Positions 1-12,500 of a stretch of 64,000 nucleotides of DNA are shown one piece after another. This DNA is from Ctena decussata. Lineage: Eukaryota; Mollusca; Bivalvia; Lucinida; Lucinidae. The stretch lies in the NCBI GenBank assembly GCA_963989385.1, contig OZ022500.1, positions 22,334,460-22,398,459 on the forward strand, read 5' to 3'. The notes beneath the pieces were generated by a model. It had not been told where the DNA came from, did not search any database, and saw only the letters and a list, made by a program, of their open reading frames with translations. Position 1 is the first letter of the stretch; each line of letters begins with the position of its first letter. Both the position numbers and the translations under genes were made by a program.

Positions 1-621
1 CTTTCATGAATATAGCTTAAATGGCTTAAAGTTATAGACGGACTCGACTGAGACGCAATTTTGTGATGGACAAAGTTCCAAGGGAAATAACTCAAAAAGT
101 ATAAACGCCAGAGTGCATTCTGCACGTCGCCTGATGTTGATTGATATTTGTATGAACTTTCATGAATATAGCTTGAATGGTTTTAAAGTTATAGACGGAC
201 TCGACTGAGACGCAATTTTGTGATGGACAAAGTTCCAAGGGAAATAACTAAAAAAGTATAAATGTCAGAGTTACCATTTGTGCACTCTGCACATCGCCTC
301 ATGTTGATTGATATTTGTATGAAGTTTCGTGAATAAAGCTTGAGCAGTTTTCAAGTTATAGAGCGGACACAATTGAAACACAATTTTGTGATGGACTAAG
401 TTCCAAGGGAAATAACTCAAAAAGTATAAATGCCAGAGTTACCATTCTTGCACTCTGCACGTCGTCTCATGTTGATTGATATTTATATGAAGTTTCGCGA
501 ATATAGCTTGAGCGGTTTTCAAGTTATAGAACGGACACGATTTGTGGCAGACAGACAGACAGACAGACGCCCGGGGAAAAACAATATGTCTCCCGACCCT
601 AAAGGGGGGAGACATAATAAA
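1..621. repeat. Tandem repeat, ~160-bp period, with hairpin end
   Basis: About three and a half copies of a unit of roughly 160-166 bp. The marker CAATTTTGTGATGGA recurs near 56, 217 and 381. The block ends in a GACA microsatellite (about 545-570) and a short hairpin with arms TGTCTCCC and GGGGAGACA (about 585-617). No coding capacity was seen. The block interrupts sequence belonging to tandem unit A, which resumes at about 622. Confidence 0.7.
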
Positions 622-781
622 AACATAACAAAACGGGATTATCTAACTAAATATACCAAATATTATAAATAAGAAATTATACTTAAAAAAAAAGAAAGAT
701 ATACGACGAAGTGTAAAACGACTTGTTTAACATAATTAATTTAATATTACCGCTTTTTAGGTTAAGAAATCAAGCACTTTT
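622..781 (+). repeat. Tandem unit A, intron segment left of the insertions
   Basis: This stretch closely matches the intron between exons 2 and 3 of the downstream Ly6 genes (around 25,730-25,890, 31,100-31,255 and 35,745-35,900). It shares the blocks ACGACGAAGTGTAAAACGAC and TTAATTTAATATTACCGC. It places the left edge of the window inside the intron of gene A. The matching intron continues at about 14,158. Confidence 0.75.
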
Positions 782-1520
782 TATGCCGCCGAAGGAACTT
801 CGGGTGCATATTAAAACCGCACCGTCCGTCCGTTACAAAACGTGTGTCCACGATAACTCATAAACCACTGAAGCGAATTTCATCAAATCTCACAGAAAGG
901 TAAACCACAATGAGAAGGTGTGTCGCGCACAAAATTTAGATTCCCATGACCAATGTCAAGGTCACAATCACAGGTCAAAGGTTTGTTCCTTGCAGATCAT
1001 GTGTCCGCGATAACTCATAGACCACTGAAGCGAATTGAATCAAACTTCACAGAAAGGTAAACCACAGCGAGAAGGCGTGCCGCGCACAAAATTTAGGTTC
1101 CCACGACCATGGTCAAGGTCACAACCAAAGGTCAAAGGTTTGTACTTACAAATCGTGTGTCCAGGATAACTCAAAAATCGCTGTTCGAAACAAATTTAAT
1201 CAAATTTTACAGAAAGGTAAACCACAGTGCGAAATGTGTCGCGTACAAAATTTAGGTTCCCACGACCAAGGTCACGGTCACAATCAAAGGTCAAGGGTCT
1301 GTCCCTTACAAATCGTGTGTCTGCGATAACTCAAAAACTGCTGAAGCGAATTTAATCAAACTTCACAGAAAGTTAAACCAATAGGAGAAGGTGGGTGGAG
1401 CACAAAATTTAGGTTCTCACGACCAAGATCAAGGTCACAGTCAAAGGTTTGACCCTTACAAACTGTGTGTCTGCAATAACTAAAAAAAAAAAACGCTGAA
1501 AGGAATTTAATCAAATTTTC
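782..1520. repeat. Degenerate tandem repeat, ~150-165 bp period (left part)
   Basis: Five degenerate copies of a unit containing GTGTGTCCGCGATAACTCA (near 842, 998, 1146, 1310 and 1459) and a motif resembling AAGGTCACAATCAAAGGTCA. A related block resumes at 13,330 and ends at about 14,157, so the LINE pair is inserted inside this repeat. No coding potential was seen. Confidence 0.65.
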
Positions 1521-1556
1521 CAAGCCCATAGCCATCGAAATCAAAATACATAAATC

Positions 1557-2894
1557 ATGGAATCCAATAAGTCCAAAAAAAATAAAAAAATAAAAAAAAA
1601 TAGCGCTTCAACCTGAATCGGACGACGACTTGGAACAGACGCCTCACTTTGTATTTAAAGGAAACGAGGGATTTGCTCGATTTCTTGTCATAAAATCAAT
1701 AGAGGAGAAAGCGGTCACGTCCCCTTCTCCTTTCATCATAGAAAAACAGACAGAAAGTATTATAGGAACAGCAAAATCGGTTAAAAAATTGAAAAACAAA
1801 ACACTTCTAGTCGAAACGTGTAGAAAGTCACAAACGGAAAATTTACTTACAGTTACAACGTTCTTTGGCCTCAGAGTTTCTGTCTCTGAGCATCCCAGTT
1901 TGAATACGTCAAAAGGAATAATTAGAGACAGAGTGCTGAAGGGAGAAAAAGAAGAAGACATTGTTGAATATTTAAAGAAACAGGGCGTGGCCGCATGTAA
2001 GCGGTTCAAGATAAAGAAAGATTACGATACGATCGAGACAAATACCCTCCTCCTGACATTCAACACCGTAAATGTACCAAAATCATTGAAAATCTTTTAC
2101 AGAATTGTTCCTGTGGACATATATGTGCCAAACCCTCTGAGATGTTTTAACTGCCAGAGGTTTGGCCATCATGAAAATAACTGCCCGGTGGATCCTGGAT
2201 CTGTTTGTGAAAAGTGCTGCACTGGAGGTCATGACCACCATACCTCTAACTGCAAAAATCAGCCAAAATGTGTAAATTGTGGAAAAGACCATATCTCCAG
2301 ATCTAATCAATGCGAAATCTGGAAGAAAGAAAAAGAAATCATGAAAATCAATGCTACCAAAAACATAACCTATTTAGAGGCCAAAAAAGTATACGACTCT
2401 CAGTCAGCTAATCTAGACTTTTCAAAAGTTGTCCAATCACTTCAATCAAAGCCGGAAATAAAACCACCGGAACTATATTTTTCGATACAGATTTCAACGT
2501 CCTACCTTCATCAAAAGTCATGTCTCCGTCTACTAAAATTTCGGAACCAAGCTCTTCGTTGCAGGCAAACTCACAGTCTAACACAGGTACAAACCCTCCT
2601 CGATCAAACTCAGTAGCTCGTTCGTCTAACTCAAAACCAACTGTTCGTTCGTCTAATTCACAACCTAGTTCACAGTCTAGCTCGTCTGGGTCACAGCCTA
2701 GTACGCAGCCTAAGACACAGGCCAAACCGCCGAGGGAGAAGGATAAACATCGTTCTCGCTCTGGACACGGCTCTGGCCGACGATCTCATTCTGGCGGAGG
2801 CTCGTCCTCCAATAAACATGGCAAAGGATAACCAGATCCTGTAAAAATGGCTAATAAATACGGCGTCGTGGATGCTGATATGGATACTGCCTAG
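1557..2894 (+). pseudogene. LINE copy 1 ORF1, Gag-like zinc-knuckle protein, frameshifted
   Basis: The likely start is the ATG at 1,557. The reading frame is lost in the A-rich stretch at 1,575-1,602 and recovered at 1,630, where it continues to 2,616. The protein has a basic N-terminal half, then three cysteine knuckles: CFNCQRFGHHENNC, CEKC-type and CVNCGKDH-type (about 2,140-2,310). The Ser/Gln-rich C-terminal tail lies in another frame from about 2,520, so a second frameshift falls near 2,500. That frame stops at 2,829-2,831; copy 2 shows the original end at a TAG matching position 2,894. In this family ORF1 binds element RNA. This copy cannot make an intact protein. Confidence 0.8.
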
Positions 2895-2966
2895 GTGAAG
2901 TTTATACTTCTCCTGATTAGTCTCATCAAACGTGTTTTTTTTTTTATCTCTCCCATTCATTTAATC

Positions 2967-5900
2967 ATGGATAAAAAGTCAATAATAAAGCGGAACTGTC
3001 CTGGCCTTAAAGCAAATTATAACGAAATATTACTTTTGATGTCTATTTTTTCTCCGAGTGTCATTTGTCTTCAAGAAACCTTTTTAAAGCGATCAGATCA
3101 TGTTAATTTTAGAGATTTAAGTATGTTTAACAATGACTGTCCTGATGGTCAAAGAGCATCAGGAGGAACTTCCATTCTGGTAAAATCTAACATTGCACAT
3201 AGTCCTTTTAATTTAAATACAAACTTACAAGCAGTTGCTGTCAATGTTACTTTATCCAAAAAAGTAACAATATGTTCTATTTATATTCCGCCTAATGATA
3301 AACTTTCCAAAAATTCCCTGGTCAATCTAATAGACCAATTGCCGCAACCATTCATTCTTGTTGGTGACTTCAATGGTCACAGTAAAACTTGGGGTTGTTT
3401 GAATACAAATGACAGAGGAGAAATTATTGAGGATGTAATTGCTGAAAACGTTTTGTGTATACTTAATGAAAAACAGCCCACAGATCTTCATCCTCCAACA
3501 AGAAATTATTTTGCCATAAATTTATCTATTTGTCAACCTAATATATATCTAGATTTTGAGTGGTCAGTTTGTGATGACCTGGAAGCGATCACTTCCCAAT
3601 TATAATTAAAGAAATGGAATCGTCTGACGAGGAACAACATACTCGATGGAATTTGGAAAAAGCTAATTGGGAAATGTTCGTTACATCATGTCAAGAACGG
3701 CTCAATTCAGAAAAGTTCAAAACTGCAGAAGATATATCTGCTTTTACTTCAGCATTACATGATATTTCGGAAGAATGTATTCCGAAGTCCTCGACAAGTA
3801 CAAAAAGACGTAATCCATGGTATAACAATGAATGTAAAAGTAAAAAGTATGCAAAGACCAGGAACTGAAACAATCAATATCCGAATCCAGCCCTCAAACC
3901 ATAGTTGGAAACAACTGAGATTACAAATAATCAAGATACAGAGAACATATGGCCAACCGAGTGAGCAGCTTGTTCCCGAAAGGTGGCCACTACTGCAATA
4001 AGGTAAAACTGCAATAAACAAACGCAAATCGGCGTTACAAAAATTTAATAAAAATCCGTCACGTGAAAATCATATTCATTCAAAATTAACACGTGCTAAA
4101 GCACGAAGAACTATTAAAGAAGCCAAACGCACATCGTGGCAACAATATGTCAACAAATTAAATCCTAAAACACCAGTTAAAAAGATCTGGGATATGATAC
4201 GAAAGATACGTGGAAAAAATAAGAAATCTGAATGTGTCCATATAAAACCTTCCAACGGTAACGAATGTTTTTCCACTTAAGATAATTCCAATGCGTTAGG
4301 TGAAAACTTTTAGAAAAATTCCTCAAGTTCAAATTACAGCCAACGATTTCAAGAACTAAAAATTGAAAAAGAATCAGAAAATTTAAACTTTCTGTCACTT
4401 AATATCGAAAAATACAACCTTCCCTTCAGCATATCAGAATTAAATGATTCACTTCATAAATGTAACGACACAGCTGCAGGACCGGACGATATCCATCATC
4501 AAATATTAAAACATTTACCACCTTACGCATTGGAAACCTTATTAAATATCTTGAATGATATTTGGCATACTGGAAAGTTTCCGGAAGACTGGCATAAAGC
4601 AGTCGTTATTCCTATTCCCAAACCAGGAAAGGAAGCAACAGATTACAGACCGACAGTGTTAACAAGTTGCATATGTAAAACAATGGAGAGAATGATTAAC
4701 GACAGGCTCGTTCGGTTCCTGGAATCAAATAACTTGATTTCCAGAAATCAAGCGGGCTTTCGTAAAAATCACAGTACTATAAAGTATCATTTAGTACGAT
4801 TAGAATCTTTTATTCGTGATGCATTTGTTAAAAAAGAACATGTCGTTGCAATATTTTTTGATCTCGAAAAAGCATATGATACGACGTGGAAATATGGATT
4901 CATGAAAGATTTACATGATATTGGTCTTAGAGGCCGTCTTCCGATTTTATATCGAGTTTCTTATCAGACAGATCCTTTAATGTTAGAATAGGGTCTACAT
5001 TGTCTGACACTTTTAAACAGGAACAGGGTGTTCCACAAGGAAGTATTTTATCCCCCACTTTATTTAATATAAAAATCAACAACATAGTTAAATGTGTAAA
5101 GATACCGATTCTTCTTTATATGTTGATGACTTTGGCATCTTTTACAAATCGAAAAATATGGAAAACATAGAATTCAGACTTCAAAGATGCCTGAATAAAA
5201 TAGAAACCTGGCCACAGAAAACGGTTTTAAATTCTCTAAAACTAAAACCCAGTGTGTTCATTTTTGTCAGTCGAGGGGTTTACACCCTGACCCAGTTCTT
5301 AATATTTATGGATCGCCTATTCCAGTTGTAAATGAGGCCAATTTTTTTGGCTTTCTGTTTGATTAGAAACTCACTTTTATTCCTCACATAAAAGCTTTGA
5401 AAGCTCAATGTTTAAAAGCTTTAGATGTTTTAAAAGTGCTCTGCAATACAAATTGGGGAGGAGATCGTACTGTTCTTCTTAATCTGTATAGATCTCTAGT
5501 AAGATCTAAACTCGATTATGGTTCAGTCGTATATGGTTCGGCACGTAAATCATACCTTAAATGTCTCGACACCATTCATCATCAGGGTTTATGCCTTGCT
5601 CTTGGAGCATTTAGAACATCACCTGTAGAAAGTCTTTATACTGGGTCAAATGAACCGTCTTTATATATCAGAAGAGAGAAATTGTCTCTGCAGTATGTTA
5701 CAAAGTTAGCTGCGAACCAACAGAATCCTGCTTACGATTGCGCTTTTAATCCTCGTTATGAAATATTTTATAACAACAAACAGAGATCTATTAAGCCTTT
5801 GGAATTGCGAATCAAACCTTTGCTTGTCGACTCACATACTGACATTAAATACATTCAGAATTTTTCTTTACCTGTTCATGAGCCATGGACCTTAAAACCT

Positions 5901-6790
5901 CCAAACGTCATTCTAGCATTACATCACAATAAAAAATCACAGACAAACCCTGATCTTATTCAATCGGAATTCTTACAAATAAAATCTAACTATCCGAACC
6001 ATAACACAATCTATACGGATGGTTCAAAACAACAGATAAAGTTGCATGTTCAGTAGTAAGTTCCCTATTCACAGAAACCATACGATTACTAAATGGCAGC
6101 TCACTTTTTTACAGCAGAAGCTAAAGCCAAAGATCTTTCTCTCAATCAAATCTCAGTTTATGAAAACAATCAGTTTATAATATTCTCGGATTCTCTCTGT
6201 TTTATCATCACTAAAAGATGTTAATCACCCTAACCCTTTAGTACAACAGATATTTCGTAAAATTTTTCAATTACCATCAAAGGAAATAGTATTTTGTTGG
6301 ATCCCCAGTCACGTCAATATTTGTGGAAATAACCTGGCCGATATAGAGGCCAAAACGGCTTTAGATTTACCAGAAAGTACTTTTCGAATTCCACATTCAG
6401 ATTTTAAATCTCAAATTATTAAATACATCAAATCAAAATGTCAAACTAATTGGGATAATCAAATTCATAACAAACTTCGACAAATTAACCAGATTTTCAC
6501 AGCAAAGACAATATATTATCAAATAGAAAAGAACAGACCGTTATTAGCAGATGCCGAATAGGGCATACCAGAATTACACATTCGTTTTTATTAAATAATG
6601 AGGTTGCACCATTTGCATACCATGCAACGAAGTGATTACTATTAAACACCTTCTTGTATCATGCATTGACTTTTATCATATCCGTTCAAAACACCATAAA
6701 ATTAAAACCATTACCGAGGTTTTTAGCAAAGTTTCTTCTGTCCATATCAATAATTTTTTAAAGGAATCTGGACTTTTTAACAATATATAG
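2967..6790 (+). pseudogene. LINE copy 1 ORF2, endonuclease-RT-RNase H, multiply broken
   Basis: Starts at ATG 2,967. The APE-type endonuclease spans about 2,980-3,605 with LQETF and GDFNGHSKTWG. Compared with copy 2, four bases are missing near 3,575, just before the expected SDHFP motif, which shifts the frame. The RT domain spans about 4,430-5,150 with FFDLEKAYDTTW, GVPQGS and YVDDFG, so the three catalytic blocks are recognisable. RNase H is marked by IYTDGSK at about 6,010. In-frame stops lie at 4,278, near 4,310 and near 4,989. A 163-bp insertion sits at 3,840. The ancestral frame ends at TAG 6,788-6,790. Confidence 0.85.
3840..4002. mobile_element. 163-bp insertion in LINE ORF2 with 6-bp TSD GTAAAA
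   Basis: Copy 2 of the LINE lacks this segment, and GTAAAA flanks it at 3,834-3,839 and 4,003-4,008, so it is a clean insertion. Its interior (CCAGGAACTGA... and GAGTGAGCAGCTTGTTCCCG) is related to the block at about 59,975-60,120 and partly to 24,213-24,270. It is a short non-autonomous element of unknown class. Confidence 0.7.
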
Positions 6791-6903
6791 CCTTTTATTG
6801 TACATAACAGTTTTGTCATTTGAACGTATACACAATACTTTTAACATTTGGTCGTTTTTTACTTGTCTTATATATAGAAGCGTTTTATATTGTTGACGTT
6901 TAG

Positions 6904-8077
6904 GAGACGTTCTCAGTTAAGTTGGGCCATTCGCGGACAAAAATGGCCATATATACAACCATGCCAGAATTAAAGAAAAAATAACGACCATAATGCTCAT
7001 TATATCTGCTTTAAAGCTTGAAAATATTTTTTAGATAATAGTTTTAGATTATGGAATACCAACCAGAGACATACCCTAACAATTAGAAATGGCGTATTTT
7101 ATGACGTTATTTATATACGTTAAAGTACGATATCGCATACGATTTTTTGACATGCGTAACATTGCACATTTACTAATCTACTATCATTTTATTATTTTGG
7201 CTGGTTTCAATATAAAATGTTTTTCTATGCGTTTTGGAAGAAAGGGGTTTTCTATGAAGCGCTGCTTAATCAAATGACGTCAACGCTTTCAAAACGTGGT
7301 CTTAGTGACGTTGTGACGTAGGTTACGTGTGACGTAGGTTACAGTGCACTCTTTTTAACGCTTTTATACCATCTAATGTTTCAGTGCATGAAATCTAAGC
7401 ACACCATCTTGTAGCTGTTACTACGCATGCTTTTGCACAAGAGTTTCAGAGCGATTGCTTTGCTCAGTTTTAAGAAAAGCCCTTGACGTAAGGTTACATT
7501 CTTAGAGAAAAATGCTGGGGTAAGGTATTTTGAAGTCGAGTAAAATATACAAAATGCAGCAAATTTGCACAAATGATATAAAATATTGAGGAACACATAT
7601 TTCTTCATGTGATCTTGTAAGTTTTATGATACCGGGCCATTTTAGTTAATACATGTAACATGAAATTACCGCTGTGACGTAGGTTACATAAAATTTGCGA
7701 CATTAGTTCCCAGTCTCATTTCATAGCAAAAACTACCCTTTAGATATTGTTTAAGCGGGGAAATATGTAAGAAATCATCTGAATTTAACTATGAAACTCG
7801 ATTTTAAGCAGTGATTTATCTTTTCTTGCGGTGCGGCGTTCATATCTATGCAACGGCAATATTGCGACATTTAAACCTTTAAGCCAGGGCATCATTATTC
7901 GAACCAGTGTTAAAAATGTCTAACAAAACGCATGCATGTCTTGGTACTTTTATCTACTTCTTTAGACAGAGGGCTACTTGTCAGAGGGTAAACAGGACCG
8001 TTATTTTGTAATTTACAGAAAGGTAATACGAAGGAAAAAATTAATAGCTAATGGCCCAGCTTAACTGAGAACGTCTC
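6904..8077. mobile_element. Non-autonomous DNA transposon, ~27-bp TIRs, in the LINE 3' UTR
   Basis: Terminal inverted repeats begin GAGACGTTCTCAGTTAAG and run into a shared TGGGCCATT; the right end is the reverse complement with one mismatch. TTAG flanks both sides (6,900-6,903 and 8,078-8,081), and LINE copy 2 has the empty site at about 13,262. No transposase was recognised. Several GTGACGTAGGTTAC motifs occur inside (about 7,313-7,340 and 7,672). It is younger than LINE copy 1. Confidence 0.8.
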
Positions 8078-8153
8078 TTAGACGCTGCATGCCCTTACCA
8101 GGGTTGAGCGTCTATAAATAACCTAACATTCATTCATTCATTCATTCATTCAT

Positions 8154-8210
8154 CAAACCTCCAGGTGTAGGGGAGGAGGAGCCGACAAAAAAAAAAAAAA
8201 AAAAAAAAAA
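8154..8210. other. Linker with poly(A) between the two LINE copies
   Basis: A short GA-rich stretch followed by about 27 A residues. It separates the (CATT)n tail of LINE copy 1 from the truncated start of copy 2. Its origin is unclear; it could be filler from a template jump or the tail of a lost element. Confidence 0.5.
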
Positions 8211-8280
8211 AAGGTACAAAACCTCCATGATCAAACTCGGTAGCTCATTCGTCTAAGGGACGAGTCATTTATTATCAGGT

Positions 8281-8311
<31 letters not shown>

Positions 8312-9446
8312 GGGGGGGGGTCGGGTACATTTTCATACGAGTCCCCAAAATTTTTCCGACCCCCCCAGTCTCACCAGAATTTTTTTTCCGACCCCCCCCC
8401 CCCCCCCCCCCCCAGATAGGTGACAAAAAAGTTTATGACCCCCCACAAATCCAACTCCCCAGCTACCCTTCACCCACATACTGCATTACCTTTTTTTTAA
8501 GTCCGAATGACCTTAATCCAACCTGTATGAAACACAACATTTTCTTTCTTTGACAGGTTGATAAATCATGCAAATTAATGGTCTTTAACTTTTGTCAGCA
8601 TATTTTGATATTTCTCACTTTTTCTTTCCTGCATATGGCCATACACTATCTGTTGTTGAATGTCCAATAAAACTGTTAATAATAGTAATGGAGGGGGGTC
8701 TGGGGGCGCAGCCCCCAGAAGCCACAATAGCTTTGCTGATGACAAGGCAACTGGAAAGCTGTTCAATATCACAAATGCAGGCATTAAATAATCCAGAACA
8801 AAATCATCTGGTCTACATGATTTTATAGACAATTGCATACTGTCTTACTAGCAAATTTATGAAAAATATCTTTTTTTTTTACATGAAGTGGTCAAGTTTT
8901 GTGTGTCAATTCTATAAATGTCTCTCAGCTTGAGTTTAAGTTAACAAGAATATAAGTAAGGGGGTCTGGGGGGCGAAGCCCCCCAGAAGCTGAGGCATTT
9001 TTAAAAAAAGAAGACTGATGGAAGAATTCTGACCCCCCCAATATGCTGAATAAAATATATGACCCCCCCTGCTCCATGGCTTTTTTATTTCCGACCCCCC
9101 AGTACATCACCAAAAAAAAATTCCGACCCCCCCCTAAATGTACCCGACCCCCCCACCTGACAATAAATGACTCGTCCCTAACACAAAACCAACTGTTCGT
9201 TCGTCTGATTCACAACCTAGTTCACAGTCTAGCTCATCTGGGTCACAGCCTAGTACGCAGCCTAAGACACAGGCCAAACCGCCGAGGAAGAAGGATAAAC
9301 ATCGTTCTCCCTCTGGGCACAGTTCTGGCCGACGATCTCATTCTGGCGGAGGCTCGTCCTCCAATAAACATGGCAAAGGATCACCAGATCCTGTAAAAAT
9401 GGCTAATAAATACGGCGTCCTGGATGCTGATATGAATACTGCCTAG
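8211..9446 (+). pseudogene. LINE copy 2 ORF1 C-terminal remnant, split by an insertion
   Basis: Only the Ser/Gln-rich, basic C-terminal tail of the Gag-like protein remains, as 8,211-8,256 and 9,179-9,446. The 922-bp element sits between the two parts. Here the end of the frame is intact (TAG near 9,444), whereas copy 1 has an earlier stop. The zinc knuckles are missing because of 5' truncation. Confidence 0.7.
8257..9178. mobile_element. PIF/Harbinger-like MITE with very long G and C runs
   Basis: Terminal inverted repeats of at least 30 bp start GGGACGAGTCATTTATT, and TAA is duplicated on each side (8,254-8,256 and 9,179-9,181). LINE copy 1 shows the empty site. A 3-bp TAA duplication with G-starting TIRs fits PIF/Harbinger, but no transposase is present. 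It holds a run of 30 G (8,281-8,310), a run of 22 C (8,392-8,413) and two G-rich/C-rich hairpins with GGGGTCTGGGGG cores (about 8,695-8,720 and 8,960-8,990). Confidence 0.75.
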
Positions 9447-9516
9447 GTGAAGTTTATACTTCTCCTGATTAGTCTCATGACACGGTTTTTTTTTTATCTC
9501 TCCCATTCATTTAATC

Positions 9517-12500
9517 ATGGATAAAAAGTCAATAATACAGTGGAACTGTCTTTGTCTTAAAGCAAATTATAACGAAATATTACTTTTGATGTCTGTTTTT
9601 TCTCCGAGTGTCATTTGTCTTCAGGAAACCTTTTTAAAGCAATCAGATAATGTAAATGTTAGAGATTTTAGTATGTTTAACTATATCTGTCAAAGAGCAT
9701 CAGGAGGAACTTCAATTCTGGTAAAATCTAACATTCATCATAGTCCGTTTAATTTAAAAACAAACTTAACAAGCAGTTGCTGTCAATGTTACTTTATCCA
9801 AAAAAGTAACAATATGTTCTATTTATATTCCGCCTAATGATACACTTTCCAAAAATTCCCTGGTCAATCTAATAGACCAATTGCCGCAACCATTCATTCT
9901 TGTTGGTGACTTCAATGGTCACAGTAAAACTTGGGGTTGTTTGAATACAAATGACAGAGGAGAAATTATTGAGGATGTAATTGCTGAAAACGTTTTGTGT
10001 ATACTTAATGAAAAACAGCCCACAGATCTTCATCCTCCAACGGGAAATTATTTTGCCATCGATTTATCTATTTGTCATCCTAATATATATTTAGATTTTG
10101 AGTGGTCAGTTTGTGATGACCTGCATGGAAGCGATCACTTCCCAATTATAATTAAAGAAATCAACTCATCTGATGAGCAACAACAAGCACGATGGAATTT
10201 GAAAAACGCAAATTGGGAGATGTGCGTTACATCATGTCAAGAACGGCTCAATTCTGAAAAATTCAAAACTCCAGAAGATATGTCTGCTTTTACTTCAGCA
10301 TTACATGATATTTCGGAAGAATGTATTCCGAGGTCCTCGACAAGTACAAAAAGACGTAATCCGTGGTATAACAATAAATGTAAAACTGCAATAAACAAGC
10401 GCAAATCGGCGTTACGAAAATTTAATAAAAATCTGTCTCGTGAAAATCATATTCATTCAAAATTAACACGTGTTAAAGCACGAAGAACTATTAAAGAAGC
10501 TAAACGCACATCGTGGCAACAATATGTCAACAAATTAAATCCTAAAATACCAATTAAAAAGATCTGGGATATGATACGAAAGATAAGTGGAAAAAATAAG
10601 AAATCTGAATGTGTCCATATAAAACCTTCCAACGGTAACAAATGTTTTTCCACTAAAGATAATTCCAATGCGTTAGGTGAAAACTTTCAGAAAAATTTCT
10701 CAAGTTCAAATTACAGTCAACGATTTCAAGAACTAAAAATTGAAAAAGAATCAGAAAGTTTAAACTTTCAGTCACTTAATAACGAAAAATACAACCTTCC
10801 CTTCAGCATATCAGAATTAAATGATTCACTTCATAAATGTAACGACAAAGCTGCAAGACCGGACGATATCCATTATCAAGTACTAAAACATTTACCACCT
10901 GACGCATTGGAAACCTAATTAAATATTTTAAATGATATTTGGCATACTGGAAAGTTTCCGGAAGACTGGCATAAAGCAGTCATTATTCCTATACGCAAAC
11001 CAGGAAAGGATAAGACGGAAGCAACAAACTATAGACCGATAGCGTTAACAAGTTGCATATGTAAAACAATGGAGAGAATGATTAACGACAGGCTCGTTTG
11101 GTTCCTGGAGTCAAATAATTTGATTTCCAGAAATCAAGCGGGCTTTCATAAAATCACAGTATTAACGATCATTTAGTACGATTAGAAACTTTTATACGTG
11201 ATGCATTTGTTAAAAAAGAATATGTCGTCGCAATATTTTTCGATCTTGAAAAAGCGTACGACACGACGTGAAAATATAGCATCATGAAAGATTTACATGA
11301 TATTGGCCTTAGAGGCTGTCTTCCAAATTTTATATCGAGTTTCTTATCAGACAGATCCTTTAATGTTAAAATGGGGTCTACGTTATCTGACACTTTTAAA
11401 CAAGAACAGGGCGTTCCACAAGAAAGTATTTTATCCCCCACTTCATTTAATATAAATATCAACAACATTGTTTAATGTGTATAGATACCGATTCTTCTTT
11501 ATATGTTGATGACTTTGGCATCTTTTACAAATCGAAAAATATGGAAAACATAGAATTCAGACTTCAAAGACGCCTGAATAAAGTAGAAACCTGGGCCACA
11601 GAAAACGGTTTTAAATTCTCTAAAACTAAAACCCAGTGTGTTCATTTTTGTCAGTCGAGGGGTTTACACCCTGACCCAGTTCTTAATATTTATGGATCGC
11701 CTATTCCAGCTGTAAATGAGGCCAATTTTTTAGGCTTTCTGTTTGATAAGAAACTCACTTTTATTCCTCACATAAAAGCTTTGAAAGCTAAATGATTAAA
11801 AGCTTTAGATGTTTTAAAAGTGCTCTCCAATGCAAATTGGGGTGGTAATCGTACTGTTCTTTTTAATCTGTATAGATCTCTAGTAAGATCTAAACTCGAT
11901 TATGGTTCAGTCGTACCTTTAATGTCTAGACACCATTCATCATCAGGGTTTGCGTCTTGCTCTCGGAGCATTTAGAACATCTCCTGTAGAAAGTCTATAT
12001 GCTGAATCAAATGAACCGTCTTTAAATATCAGAAGAGAGAAATTGTCTCTACAGTATGTAACGAAGTTAGCTGCGAACCCACAGAATCCTGCATACGATT
12101 GTGTTTTTAATCCTCGTTATGAAATATTTACTAGCAGGCCGAGATCTATCAAACCCTTGGGTTTGCGTATCAAACCTTTGCTAGTTGACTCACATATTGA
12201 CATTAAAAACATTCAGAAATTTTCTTTACCTGTTCATGAGCCATTGACCTTAAAACCTCTAAACGTCATTCTATCATTACATTACAATAAAAAAAATCAC
12301 AGACAAACCCTGATCTTATTCAATCAGAATTCTTACAAGTAAAATCTAATTTTCCGAACCATACCACAATTTATACGGATGGTTCAAAACAAGAAGCTAA
12401 AGTTGCATGTTCAGTTGTGAGCGCCCTATTCACAGAAACCATACGATTACCAAACGGCAGCACAATTTTTACAGCAGAAGCTAAAGCCATAGATCTTGCT

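Larger units (their letters stand above)
1522..8153 (+). mobile_element. Non-LTR retrotransposon (LINE), copy 1, nearly full length, decayed
   Basis: I/Jockey-type LINE with ORF1 (Gag with CCHC knuckles), ORF2 (APE endonuclease, RT, RNase H) and a 3' UTR ending in a (CATT)n tail at about 8,125-8,153. The 5' end near 1,522 looks close to complete because an ORF1 start lies at 1,557. ORF2 has frameshifts and stops, so the copy is dead. Two younger insertions interrupt it, at 3,840-4,002 and 6,904-8,077. Placement in the I group rests on the RNase H downstream of RT plus the Gag knuckles; the exact clade is uncertain. Confidence 0.85.

Noticed and set aside
8281..8413. G and C homopolymer runs as a telomere or assembly gap filler
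   Set aside because: They lie inside an element with matching TIRs and a TAA duplication, so they belong to the transposon; exact run length may still be wrong.
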